Origin: Panax quinquefolius
Lineage: Eukaryota > Streptophyta > Magnoliopsida > Apiales > Araliaceae
DNA: 64,000 bases
NCBI GenBank assembly: GCA_020205615.1
Contig: CM035168.1
Location: forward strand, 3,613,830-3,677,829
Reading direction: 5' to 3'
Shown here: in pieces, positions 13,341 through 25,558 of the stretch
Position numbering within the stretch: position 1 is the first letter of the stretch
Layout of the letters: each line of letters starts with the position of its first letter
The notes under the pieces: generated by a model
The model's database searches: none
Told to the model about the DNA's origin: nothing
Seen by the model: the letters and a program-made list of their open reading frames with translations, nothing else
Position numbers and translations under genes: made by a program

Positions 13341-13658
13341 ATGAAAGTTGAAGGTAATCCTGGAGCTGAAAATTGGGTCATTTTCAGAAAACTGATCAGA
13401 AAAGTTGAGGACCTCAATCTTGGTTCAACTGCTATTGTGCTTTCTTATAAGCCAGATTGCCCAAGGAGCTCAAATGGCAATATAGACCACAGAAGGGTGA
13501 TAGCGCGGTCTGGTCTCATTTCCGCAACAAAGTTTAGATACGGTGAGATCATGAGTTTAAGCTCTTATGGAAACCAGGCTTGTTCTTGTTTATCTGTCAG
13601 CTTTGTCTACTATACCGTATGTGGGGTTGCGATCGAGTTATTGTCAAACTTGATATGA
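13341..13658 (+). CDS. Unidentified 105-codon frame
   Basis: An open frame with mixed amino-acid composition (begins MKVEGNPGAENW), in a locally less AT-rich stretch. I recognise no family, motif, signal peptide or membrane segment. It is followed at about 13727 by a possible splice donor (CAGCAG then GTTAGA). It could be an exon of a lineage-specific gene, a decayed exon of a known gene, or chance. Confidence 0.2.
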   Translation: MKVEGNPGAENWVIFRKLIRKVEDLNLGSTAIVLSYKPDCPRSSNGNIDHRRVIARSGLISATKFRYGEIMSLSSYGNQACSCLSVSFVYYTVCGVAIELLSNLI

Positions 13659-14883
13659 AGAAACACCTGCCATTCTCCGGCGAATTCAGACCCATCTGAG
13701 CTCCTCAAATCAGGCACCCAGCAGGTTAGATGTTACTACGTTAACACCATCAGTAAATAGGATTGCTATAATTTGGTTAACCTGACCTTTTTTTTATTCA
13801 ACCAAAAAGAATTAAAATGGCAATGCCAATGCAACATAGTACCTGCATCTTTATAAATCTTTAAAGGGACAGCCAAAGTAGTTTATAGTACTATCCAACT
13901 CAGTCAAGTTTTTGTTTAATCTTGAGTTGACTCATGAGTTATACACAAGCATTCAATCCATTATATTTGGATAAATAGAGAATTCTAAAAGTAATTAACA
14001 CAATCTAGATAACTAAAGAGCTTCAAAAGTAATTAAACTCGCGAGTTACATGCTAGCTCCCAATCTAAATATACTCCCTCCATTCCAAAATATAGGCTCA
14101 AATTTGACTTTTCAAAGTCAATTTTACGTATTCTCATATTTAAAATTGATGTTATTCATTTAACTTTTGAAAGCTTCAAAACTTGTAATTAGTAGTACTA
14201 TTTAGATAGTTTGCAATTCCTATAAATGTATTGTCTAAACTAAATTAATCCATATCAATTTTGAATTTGAGATTATCTCTAATTGACTTCAAAAAGTTAC
14301 ACACACATTAGAGATGTGTAAATGTCTGTGTGTGTTAGCTAGTCTTCATCTATTAGAGATGCAATGCTTTGGGAATACGAGCATCTTACTACGTGTTTTA
14401 GCCAGCACAGCATAAGGTGGAGTACACTTTCGCAGACAGACTTGTTACAGTTTGTGATTCAAACACATTCAGAGGTGTCCTGATTTGTTGGTTTGTTTAA
14501 TTGTAGCTATCAAGATTATTCTAGACCTTACCTTGAAATTTATCTGCACATCACACTGCTTAGCGTCGATCTTGTTGCCTATAATATCACTATATGTTAT
14601 TTCCACAAAAATGTAAATTGTGAATCAATGATCAAACTGCGAATGCATGTACTGTAGATTTTTTGTTTTCTGTAAATAATGACAATCAGGAGAACAAAAT
14701 ACAGTGAGCCAAAAAATTGCAAGCATAAAGAATTGAACAGGAAATAGAAAGAGGATCAAACCCTATAGGTAAGCCATTTTTGCTACAAGTATGGATCACT
14801 TGTTCGTATTGTAAAGATGTATGCTTATAAAAGTAGTCATAAACCAGGCTAGATATTGTCATTGCTCAGCATTCCCTGTCGGA
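13659..14883. other. Intergenic / 3' flank of SYP132, one Stowaway-like end
   Basis: AT-rich and without frames. At 14072 a TACTCCCTCCATTCCAAAAT stretch has the form of a Stowaway MITE terminus, but I found no clear opposite end. The 3' UTR of the distal SYP132 isoform should lie just below 14884. Confidence 0.4.
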
Positions 14884-15045
14884 TCATTTCTTCCATGGTT
14901 TCAGTATAGAAAGCACAATGATGAGGGCGATGACCAGGACCAAGATTATGGCTATCATCATGCATTTTCTTGATTTCTTCTGCAAGCTCTTTGCAGTTTG
15001 GAGAGCATCTGTTCCCCATTGCACATGGTCCACGGCATTCGCCAC
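14884..15045 (-). CDS. SYP132: SYP132 alternative terminal exon (distal), 53 codons plus stop
   Basis: A second version of the last SYP132 exon, 3.4 kb beyond the proximal one. It is preceded by a good acceptor (CCTGGACTGCAG, then GTGGCG), is in the same phase 0, and is exactly as long (162 nt). It encodes VANAVDHVQWGTDALQ..., the end of the SNARE helix, then a basic stretch (KKSRK), a hydrophobic anchor starting CMMIAIILVLVIALIIV, and a KPWKK tail. Compared with the proximal exon, the last SNARE layers are kept but the membrane anchor and several flanking residues differ. In Medicago, alternative transcript termination of SYP132 yields a symbiosis-induced isoform through a different last exon. 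The proximal exon here is the one resembling Arabidopsis SYP132, so this distal exon is inferred to be the symbiosis type. Confidence 0.88.
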   Translation of the reverse strand: MANAVDHVQWGTDALQTAKSLQKKSRKCMMIAIILVLVIALIIVLSILKPWKK

Positions 15046-15596
15046 CTGCAGTCCAGGGCTAAAATATCTGAGAACTGAGGTAATGTCCTAAAAGTAAATC
15101 AAGTAGTAGGATATTGTGTAGTTAGAGGATGAAATGCTTAAAACAAGTTTCATAAAACTCTGGTGATTCATTTGATTGAATCTGCTGCAACAGATTAGAA
15201 AATCAGTTATGATATTGTTTCCATAACAACCGAAAGAACCATAAAAAAAAAATAAAAGGAGAGGGTTAAACCCTAAGATGGGTGTTTAGTTTTAACTTCT
15301 TTTTTATTCTTTCCCATTTTTGGATATTTGAGCATCACATCAGAACCTTTATAATCAACTCAACTGAAATATGACTTATCAACCAACTCTAATTTAAACA
15401 AGAGTCTGTACAATAATGACATAAAGCAGCCTGCATAGACACCTCGCAAGCTACCAAGGGTTGTTGAAAAGTTTAGCATATGTTTTTCTGTTTTATTTTT
15501 GTGTACAATAATCAGTCAACTCTACTATATTTGTGAGGTAAGTAGGAAATATACAGCTGGTGAGGTTCATCAGCTGGAACAATGTTCAAGAACTAA

Positions 15597-15788
15597 TGTT
15601 ACGTTTGGAATGAATGAATGGAATGTTTCATTCCATTCTAGTTGGCATGAGTTATTTCACTCTCTTCCCCAAAGAATAAAATTCATAAATTTAGAAGAAA
15701 TAAGAATGGTTCAATCAATTTCAATTGCAACCAAACACAATTTTTTTCATTCCATTCTTACTTTCATTACTTCAATCCAAACGTAGCA
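15597..15788. mobile_element. Tourist-like MITE (192 bp) between the SYP132 last exons
   Basis: Inverted ends TGTTACGTTTGGAATGAA and, complemented, TGCTACGTTTGGATTGAA, flanked by TAA on both sides (15594-15596 and 15789-15791), as expected for PIF/Harbinger-derived elements. The frame through 15499-15786 is mostly this element. Confidence 0.8.
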
Positions 15789-16571
15789 TAAGAACATCAT
15801 CAGGGAATTCCCGATCAGTGGGAACGAACCAGGATTTTGCCCATTTCAAATAAATGGAGACTATTTCATAGTTCAGATTTAAAATATATTTTTTCTCCGG
15901 TCAGTATGATGTCACATTTTAACATATTTTAAATTTGGATCATGAAATAGAGAGTCTCTATTTACTTAAAATGGAGAGGATCTCTTAGTCCGGAACAAAC
16001 TAGGTCACAATCATCATTCAGTTGGTTGGTAAACTCATTGTCAAGCTTGCTCGCTGAAATTTATATCTACATAAAGTCTCAGGCAAACATTCCCTATCTT
16101 CCTGGCATTGTGCTACGTGAGTTGAAGTAAAAGTTAAAACTAAAAATTAAATGATGTGTACGACTGTAATTGGTTATAATCAACGGGTCTTCCCATGTAC
16201 AAAGGATTATCAACTAATTACAATTTGACATCATTTTAGTTATTTTAACTAATTACTAGTCTTTTGTATGTGTAGTATTACTATGACATGATAGTACTCA
16301 ACTAAGAGATAAAGTAATGGCATACTCCACATCATTCCAAGACAAAATAATAATATTTCTCTAATTTTTATTTTAGAACGGACAAAAAAAAGAAAATATG
16401 TTAAAATGGAGTACATCATAATAACTTGCTTAAATAGTTATTCTGTCATATCCTTTGACAATAATATATTCACTTGCAATAGACGATAATCCTACTATTC
16501 ACAAATATTTTCTTATTGGTCAATTTTTTCATTTCACAAACTGAAATTCATTTTTAGTGATAGCAGTATAA

Positions 16572-16575
<4 letters not shown>

Positions 16576-16619
<44 letters not shown>
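16576..16619. repeat. (AT)n microsatellite
   Basis: About 22 AT dinucleotide units within the long SYP132 intron that separates the alternative terminal exons. Confidence 0.95.
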
Positions 16620-16621
<2 letters not shown>

Positions 16622-16679
16622 CAAGCTTGTCCTCACAATCTCATTATTATACTACAGTATTAGAATAATAACTATTCTA

Positions 16680-16925
16680 TCTGTTTTAAAATTAAATATA
16701 CAATTTGATTTTTAAGATCAATTGTCGGCATATTAAATTTCAAATTGATGTAATTTTATTTAATTTTAGTTAATATAATTATTATAATTGTATAATATAT
16801 AATAAAGACTATTAATTACATTTTTTCGTTCTAAATTTTTATAAGTCATTAATTATGAAGTTTAATATATAAATCGTTTGACCTCAAATGTTAAATTATT
16901 TTTTAATTTTGGAACAGAGTATATG
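16680..16925. mobile_element. AT-rich MITE, inverted relative of 35602-35822
   Basis: Shares TATTTAATTTTAGTTAA...TATTATAATTGTATA and GACCTCAAATGTTAAATTAT blocks with the reverse complement or ends of 35602-35822. The ends resemble degenerate Stowaway termini (GTTCYAAAATTA-like). It lies within the long SYP132 intron. Confidence 0.6.
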
Positions 16926-17417
16926 GAATGAAAACATAAACTTTATATTCACAAATTTTGTAAATAGGACTTTTGGTGCAACAAAGGAGTATAAAAATTA
17001 GAAAATTTAGTCAGATACAATTACATGAAAAATGAATTAATAATATGGGTTTTTAGTAAAGTGTAAGAACTGTTTTTCATCAGTTACAAAATATATTAAA
17101 ATAGCAAAAAAAAAAAAAAGTGATGAAGACAAATAACAATTGAAAAAACTCTCATTTTGAAAAAAATTCTATAAGTTTAGAATTATAGATATATGTTGTA
17201 AAACGATAATTTTTAAGAAAATATCTTTTCCTTTGTAGCTTATACTGACTATTTGATAAATATATAGAAGAGACATGATAATACTCGATTAATTAAAAAA
17301 TACAATAGTGGTAATTTAAAATTTATCATTTTAATTTTTTGAAAATAGAAATGTATTTATAATTTTGAAATTTATAATAAAGAAAATGCATCTTTAATTT
17401 TTGAAAATATGCGTATA

Positions 17418-17418
17418 T

Positions 17419-17473
<55 letters not shown>
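17418..17473. repeat. (TA)n-(GA)n compound microsatellite
   Basis: A TA tract passing directly into about 16 GA units, within the long SYP132 intron. The minus-strand frame of [12 protein letters not shown] residues is an artefact of it. Confidence 0.95.
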
Positions 17474-17476
<3 letters not shown>

Positions 17477-18471
17477 TTAATTTTTGTTGGTAATAAATTA
17501 CTAGTATAACAAGGAGACATCCTAGACGTCACAGCAAGGCTATGAGGTGGCGCAACAAAAACCCTAGAAAGTTTGATGATATTAGTACAAAATACTACAA
17601 ACCATAAAAAGATTAATGGAATGGGTAAAACAGTAGCTAGGGATCATCAGGAAAGGAGGATAATAATTGCATCAGGTCAGGTAGCTTCATTTATTTATTT
17701 GCAGACCAATCCTATTACTATTACTAGTATTTCAATATTCAAACCAACGCACAACACAGTCTCCAAAGGAAGTACGAACATAAAATTGATAAGGTTAAAT
17801 TATTTTATTTTTGAGAACCTATTTAATCAAAGTTAAGTTGGGCCAGTGTACTTTGCTAGAAACTCCGCACTTTTGGAGTGAGTGAGGAGTTTTGGTCCTT
17901 AATTTATGCCGCCGCGTGCAAGAAACAAAAGACCAGAAAAAAAAATTTGTTTAAAAAAGGAAAAGAAAACATACAATATATATATATATATATGTGTAAA
18001 ATAAAAGAAATAAAAATGAATTGCCCGCCTTTTTTACAAAGAAAATCATGCACTCCCCTACGATTCAATCAGGTAACGGATAGATTTCTAATATTCAAAA
18101 TAAAAATTTAAAAGATAAATTAAGTATTAAGATAAAGGCCAAATTAATACTAGTAGAGTAGCTAAAAATATTATACCATATCAAGATGTGTGCGAATCAA
18201 AATATAAAATACAAATGCTTCATATAAACACTCATACCTACCTATAAACAATAATGTTTTTGTTTTCAAATCCTCAACCACAAAAAGCCCCCACTATATC
18301 AATCAAACTTTACACCCAAATAAATTAAAATGTTGCAGCTAAGAGAAAAGTGGTGGCACGCGTGTAAATAGTGGATCCTAATTAAATTCCCATTCAAGGA
18401 AGGCTCTAGTACACGGGTAGACGAGAGAGGCAGGGTGTGAGTGTGTGACTAAAGGGAAGGGCTCGAGCACC

Positions 18472-21400
18472 CTAGCTCTTTTTCCAGGGTTGGATGGACC
18501 CAACTATAATAGCCACTATAACTAAAAGAATAATAATGGCAATGCACGTCCATTTTCGAGAGTTCTTCTGAAGTTTCTTTGCTTTCTGAAGTGCAGTTGT
18601 CCCTGATTGGACATGATCGACTGCATTCGAAACCTGAACAAGATTCCTATTAACACACCACCCAAAGCAAGACATGTTGCTTTGCTACAATCAGGTTCAC
18701 ATGTAAAAAAATAAATACCTGGCTTTCAATGTTATCCAACAGGTCCCCTTGAGCCTCAACCAGGACCGCCATATCAAGGTAAATCTGATAAACAAAATTA
18801 TATTAAACAACTAAAGGAATTTATTTATTTTATTTATTTATTTCTGGATATTTTGGAAATGTAGGATTAGATGTGGATGCAAATATACCTGGTGCAGGTC
18901 AAGAAGCTTTTTCTCAATTTCCCTCACAGCATCATGTCTCTCTTGGATTTCTTCCAACGTATTTAGTACCTGAAACCATGCTCCCAGGCTATAAACTCTG
19001 AGAGAAAAAACAACAAAAGATGGACAGGAAAAGAAAATAAAACCCCTAAATACACAGTCCTGAATTTTCAATGGTGATGCCAGAAATTGTAGAGTTATCA
19101 AAGGTAATACTTTGAGATCCCAAAAGATCTCACCTACCATAAAATAACCTATATTTCCCATTTCCTTAGCTAAAAAGTAAAAGACAAAATATATGCACGT
19201 CTGCTATACTTTAAGCTCTCAAAAGATGAGAACTTCCTAATCCCAAATAAGCTAAATGTTGGTACATAGATTCTCCTCCCCTTGTGAATAATGAGGAACT
19301 GCAGCAATGCATGTACAAGGATAACTTAATGATTCAATAGTCTATGAGTTACCACAGCCACAGTCTCAAAACCTAATGGTTGTCTTTTTTGAGATTATAT
19401 GCAATAAAGTGCATCCTGAAGATTCAGTAAACAAACATAAAGCTAAACAGCCCATATTAAGAAGATGCCACAGATTTTATCGCCAGCCATAATATTTCAA
19501 AATAGGTAACAATTTCAAATCTAGGAGTTGGAAAATGAATCAACATTGTACCTGTCCTCGTCCCATTTCCTGCATAGCATTCTGGAAAATTTGTTCACTA
19601 TTTCCAGTTTCTATGAGGTGGCTAATTGTCTGAAGAAACATAAGTTATGGCTGATTAGTAAGCATGTAATACGTTGAAATTGCCAAATATTTATTTCAGA
19701 TTCAGGCTCACCTCTTCATCTGGCCTGGTTCCCGTAACTGAAAAATCATAAATTCAAACAGAAAAGATATGAAATGTAAATATGAACCATTGATGAAAGA
19801 AGGATAATTTCACTTAATAAGTGCTGTTATATTTTAATTTTTTTCTTTTAATTTTGGCAGTCCTGCAGGCCTAAATAATCAAACCTGTAATTACTCTTCT
19901 CTCCACGACCTCACGATATTCATCATCAATCTTTTGTCTCAAAGTCTGATACAAATTTTTTTTGATAAGAATATGTATAAGCAATTAACTATCATAATAA
20001 CCAGGCATGTTGATATAACCTGAAACTCGGTCATTAGATCCCTGAACTTCTTGGTTAAAGCACTGCAAAATTCAAGAAGAAGAAAAATAACGATTGATGT
20101 TAAACGAGTAGTACGTAATGCTTTGAAATGAGATTCAAAAATGAACTTGCAATCATACTTTGTCATATTCGTCCTTGACCGGTCAACACCGGTACCCTTT
20201 CCACAACCAGGCTTCTGCCGATTGGCTAAGTTCTAGAGAGAGATATTTGAATCACTTCAACATTAGATGCTCACAGCTCTCTAAAATTGTGCAGGACATC
20301 CAAAATCATATGAATAGAATATAACCTCTTTATTTAGTGCTTCTATTTTTGCTTTTACATTACGTGCAATCTTTCCCACTTCGTCAACATCTTTGTCCAT
20401 CCGCTTCCTGATTGCTGTAATCAAGTAGATACACTTGTTAGCAGTTATTGATGCGGAAATATAATAAACATGAGTAGTTGCTATGGTGCACGAAGCTATC
20501 AACTAATTGGTGGGTGCTAAGGCTTTAATATATTGAGTAGTGATGGAGATGTGCTAAAACATCTATAAACTTAGCTTAAAAGTTCCTCAATTAATCATGT
20601 TGGCATTGCATGTATTTTATAAGAAAACTGGGAAGAACCCATTTGTGACATGAATATTCTCTACATTGATATTGTGGAAAAAATAAAAAATATCACCTTT
20701 CATGGAAGATGCTTTTGTAACAGACTTTGACTCCTCATTCGCATCCTGAAATTACGGAGACAAGTGCACATAGTTTGAGTGTATATAGTCAAACTAAAAA
20801 ATACCAGAAAACAGCAGAATACTTTAAATTTCTAGCATATCATTGCTGTAGACTCATAAATAAATGGAAGAGAGAAAATAGGCTTGAGTGGCATAAGCAT
20901 TTCACTATAGGAGTTTTTCAGCCATTAGGTGCCTCTAGTATCGAGCACTACGGATTAAAATACAATGTAATTTAAGGTTGACCAACTAACACCCAAGAGT
21001 TCTTGTTTTTAGTTTTGTTCATACAAATAAAACCCCACTTAAAGCACCAAGTGGGCCCAAGACATGCACTCATAGTGTACAAACAGGAGCAGGGGGAGAA
21101 AGAAAAGATAGAGAGAGAGTATAAATAGGACCAGGAAGATAGAAATAACTACACATCATCAACCTATAACTTGTCAGCCCCACAACATTTACGTAAATAA
21201 GCAAAAGAAATTCACCCAATGAGAGATTAAAAATTGAAAGGGAGTTAGATTTTCTAGAATTCAGTTGCAAAAAGTAAAGCTTTGAAAAAATTGAAGCTCT
21301 CAATTAAAAAGGAGTTCTTCAGAGAAACATAATATTATAATAAATTCTTTCAATTTATTACTACTGTGCATCCCATAGCAATGGAAGCAAAAAGCAATTG

Positions 21401-23127
21401 TGCAGGATCCCATGTATAGACTATTTGGATTTGTGACAAGAAGCCTGGCATTGGATGATAACTCCTTATAATAGTGGAACCATTTCTTTTATAGATAAAA
21501 TTATAGTGGGAACAACTTGATATGCTGATAGAGGCACTTTATTCAGTTATTCTCCTTCAGCCAGATAGTTAACTAATAACAGTTCAAATATAGTTGCCTA
21601 ACGAAAATACAGGGGTCTTGAGCCCATAATCTAGTCTTCTTCCCAAGTTCCCATACTAAATATAGTTGCCTAACGAAAATACAGGGGTCATGAGCCCATA
21701 ATCTAGTCTTCTTCCCAAGTTCCCATACTCTAATGTTTGACATCTACTTCAATATCATGTCCATTACCAAAAGTATATATTGATTAAATCTAGTTCTGTT
21801 GTATTGTTTCTCAAGACCATAGTATATGTGATCCATTAAATCAGATTAAGGCTACCAATATAACTCCTATGTCATGTACTTTGTCTCAAAAATTGGTTCA
21901 ATATGTTCTTGTGCAATATAAAAGGACATAGTCATGGACATACAACTGTACCTTAAGTTTCTGAAGTAATTCCGAAAGCTTATCCACTTGTTTATCCACC
22001 TCCTGTATCTGTAACAAGAAAGAACAAGAGCCATTAAGAAACAGGCAAAAAACACAGAGCAATACAACAATACAAGCTTAAAGGGGAAAGAAGAATTTGC
22101 ATGATCAATTCTATTCTCTAAATGCAGTTTTCATCTTCTCTGGAGGTTCTTCCACTCAATTCATTTCCTCTTCCCCAACTCACCAACACAATCCTCCTAT
22201 TGTGTAACATTGTTCCATAGTATCAAGTGCACTTGACTGGTTGAACTAATTAAACTATTAAGGAATTTAAACTTAACATAACATGGGACACAGACCTGCT
22301 TGTTAAAAGCTTCCATTCCCATGTCTGAGTTACTCCTTGGAAGTCGGGTGCCCATCTCAATATCAGGTTCTCTAGGAGGATGATCTTTGACATCGCTGAC
22401 AAATGAGTCCTAAAACAGTACACGACGACATAAATTAAAATTCACTAACTGAACAACCTTAAAAACCAAAATAGGATGGGAAGCACCAAACAGCTGGTAC
22501 TTGTAAGAAGTGAGCTGTTAGAACACAACAGAAAAATAACACAACCCAAAGGAATAGATGAAATTACTTGAGCAGTTGTAACAGAATCAAAAGTAACGAC
22601 ACAATCTGGCCTTTAATTTCTTGTTAGGTTAAGAATAAAAATGTAAATCCAAAGAACCTAAATTTAAGTGATTGATGTAAAATATAAAAGGTATCCCCAG
22701 TCTGCTTTGCTTCGTTTTGTTTTGCCTTTTCCTTTCCCAGTTATATTAACAATCAAACAGATGTTATATCTTCAATTTACTTGTAATCAGTAATGGTTTT
22801 GGCTGAAAAGTTCAATTACACCGACTTCCCACAAATTATTACATCAAAATCACTGACACACAAAAATAGAAATCATAATCAAGCTGAAAAACCACTTCTG
22901 CTTCCAAACACCACGGAAACCGAATTCGCGGATAAAAGTTACAAATTCCAATTAAAATTAGGATATAAGAACCAACAGATTCAGATAAATTCGAGATTCA
23001 ATTAATATTAAACAAGCAGTATTTCAATAAGTTAAAAAAAATACAAGAATTACACAATTGAATTGTAGATAAAAAGACGGGGAAGAATTGGGAGTTAGAA
23101 TAAACTCACCGTAAGAAGGTCGTTCAT
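18472..23127 (-). CDS. SYP132: Plasma-membrane Qa-SNARE, SYP132-type syntaxin (305 aa)
   Basis: Coding exons on the minus strand: 23110-23127, 22296-22409, 21952-22008, 20697-20745, 20326-20414, 20159-20232, 20020-20062, 19885-19945, 19712-19737, 19552-19629, 18889-18969, 18719-18784, 18472-18633. All junctions are GT-AG, frames join, and the total is 918 nt. The protein starts MNDLLT, has the family signature [15 protein letters not shown] (about residues 91-105), an N-terminal three-helix (Habc) region (about 35-165), a Qa-SNARE helix with zero-layer Gln at about 242 ([10 protein letters not shown]), and a C-terminal anchor ([15 protein letters not shown]) with a QPWKKS tail. Length matches the family (about 300-310). 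SYP132 drives secretory-vesicle fusion at the plasma membrane and cell plate. A splice acceptor 14 nt upstream of the ATG (TCTATAG, about 23142) suggests a 5' UTR intron. Exon 12 can also join the distal last exon at 14884-15045. Confidence 0.95.
21586..21729. repeat. 72-bp tandem duplication in SYP132 intron 3
   Basis: Two nearly identical adjacent copies, each starting AAATATAGTTGCCTAACG (21586 and 21658), differing by about one base (GGTCTTGAG versus GGTCATGAG). The high identity implies a recent duplication. It is within the intron between the exons at 21952 and 20745. Confidence 0.95.
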
Positions 23128-23791
23128 CTTGACCAGATCACCTATAGACAGGGAGAGAAAAGATGAGCAGAGTAGAAGTTTAGAAATAATGGGGTCCTCT
23201 ATAACATCTCATTACAGGGGTATACTATACTGTACTATGAGTTTATATTATTGTCGTGTTTGGCCGGCGACAATAGAGAGTTGTAAACGACGAGAGACAA
23301 CTTCAACAACATCAACAGTCAACACACGCGCTGTATCTGCAAGGCGTTACTTACAAAACAGAACTTTAAATTACTCTTTAATCCCCCAATAATTCAACTT
23401 TCTTTCCGTTGGTCCCGCTGGTTGAATTCAGCCTAGAACCTATTGCAATGTCCTAAACCTAATCCTAAAGTGTTGAACTTGTTATTAACTTTAACTTTTT
23501 ATCCTACAAGTTATAACTAATTTTACGTACAAGTTATAATTAATGTTGAATTGATAAATTTTATAATTGTTTATTATAATAGTTAATGTAATATTTGTTA
23601 TAATCAAATAATCAATACGGTAAAAAGTTATAAAAATTGATTACGGTGAAATTAGTAACAATTTTACTAGTATAACCAAATTGTCCTACAATTACCGAGC
23701 TTAACATATATGATTAATACAAAATTCACGTGGAAGTGTTTAACTTTAAGTAGAAATTTGTTTGAGCGGTTGAGTATTTTAAGGAATCTAA
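23128..23791. other. SYP132 5' flank
   Basis: Upstream region of the minus-strand SYP132 gene. 23143-23400 probably holds a 5' UTR intron and leader. Beyond that the sequence is AT-rich without frames. No confident TATA box assigned. Confidence 0.4.
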
Positions 23792-24182
23792 GGGGGTGTT
23801 TGATAAAAATTGAATGAATCTGAATCTGAATGAGTTGAATCTGAATCTGAATGAAAAAAATTATTTAATAATTAACATGTCTGAAACATCTGAATGACAA
23901 AACTTTATTATTTTACCCTTCTGAAAAAATTCAAAATTATTGTAAATTTATTTAATATTACTTAATATAATAGTTAATATTTTTTTAAAAAAAAATTAAT
24001 TTTTTTTTTACTTCATTCAACTTCTCATTCACCATTTATTTAAAAAAAAAAATCGACTTAGCATTCAAATTGCTTCATCTTACCCGATTCAAATTATTCG
24101 CATTAAAAACAAACGCACTGACCGATTCAGCCATTCAGATTCAATTCCATTCAGATCCATTCAGCTCTAAACAAACAGCCCC
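23792..24182. mobile_element. Tourist-like MITE (391 bp) with TAA duplication
   Basis: Starts GGGGGTGTTTGATAAAAATT and ends with the complement (CAAACAGCCCC), flanked by TAA at 23789-23791 and 24183-24185. The subterminal arms are rich in TCTGAATG and its complement CATTCAGA. Same general family as 39807-40217. Confidence 0.85.
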
Positions 24183-24185
24183 TAA

Positions 24186-25369
24186 GATTCCTAATTGTAT
24201 TTAATTTTCAACTTCTATGAAAAGTGTCATGTCTTCCCTTTTTAAGGAGATTATGTTCAATCCCATTAAAGAATAATATCTAATGAGAAATCTTAATTTT
24301 ATATGAGGAAATGATGTGTGATTATTATAAATACATGGCTATACCCTAATTATCAAGTACACGTCCATATTATTTTATGGCACTAGAGTATTACGCCTCT
24401 ATTGTTAAACTTTATTCGGCATGTATTTATTCTCACACCGCCGTCAAATTTTTGGCGTGACTTCGTTTCTGTGCAGGATTTGACGAGCTTTTATGAATGA
24501 ATTTTGGGGTTAATAACAACTAAAGTGCAATTTAAAATTCAATTTGCACTCTAATTTAGTTTTTCAATTAAATTCACCTTAACTTTACTTCCGGCTACAA
24601 AATGCACTTCCTTGATATTTCTTGGTGACAAAGTTGCTCTTAAGGGTTTTACCTAGTAGTAGCTTATGCAGCTAAGAATGTAAATGATGTTTGGTTAGAG
24701 TTGTGGCTATTATAGCTGAAATATTACAAAATGACAAAACATGGTGCGTGAATTAATATGTAATATAAATTTTTATTATAAAAGATAATAATTGTTAATC
24801 TGAATGATAAGAATTATAATAAATAGTCCAATAATAATGATAATCAATAAATAAAAATATTTGTGAATATGAACAGTATGAATAATTGTTTATTATATTA
24901 TTAAATAAAATATTAAATTATAATTTTATTTATTAGATTATTAAATAATAAATATTTGAATTATATTTTATAAGTTCATTCGATCAATTATTAAGCTAAA
25001 CATTTGAATGCGGTGCATATTTATTTAGTTATGATTATGAAAAATAATTATTTTAATTTTATTTAAGTTTGTAGTGGAATTTTATATTAATATATATTAG
25101 TATTTATACTGATTTTTTTTTGAAATTCTAATTTGAATAAAATATAAAATTCAAGCTTTAATAAATTTTGATTTAGTTATGACAATTAATTCTTAATGAA
25201 TCTACTATAATTTTCAAATAATTTTACAATTATTATGTTTTTTTAAAATCACATTATTAATACAATTAATTATGAAGTTTGATAAAATTTTAAGTTTTAA
25301 TGATTTTAATTTTAGTTAGGATATTAATTTAATAATGAAATGACATAATGAAGGCGCGTTTGATTGCCA
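24186..25369. other. AT-rich intergenic, nothing recognised
   Basis: Very AT-rich with no frames above background. Short AAATGCACTT/AAGTGCAATTT motifs near 24510-24620 may be part of an old inverted-repeat element. Confidence 0.5.
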
Positions 25370-25558
25370 ATTTTTTTTAAGGTTGCGTTTCAACCCTACA
25401 AACGCCGGAAGGCCGGATCCAACAACGCTGCATACCCATTCTTTTGGCCCTTTCTGCCCCTTTACACTTTTGTCCCTTTTCTGCCCTGCGCAAACCCTAA
25501 TCGCATCCAGTCACGCCCTCATCATCCAGAGCTACAACAACGACCTCCTCATACGCAG
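25370..25558 (+). other. Possible non-coding first exon
   Basis: A GC- and pyrimidine-rich island (CCTTTCTGCCCC, CGCCCTCATCATCC) ending at ACGCAG followed by GTAATTAAC, a good splice donor. It looks like a plant 5' UTR exon. The only downstream candidate on this strand is the broken MFAP1 copy at 27140, so it may be the leader of that dead gene. The 70-codon frame across it is not supported as coding. Confidence 0.3.
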
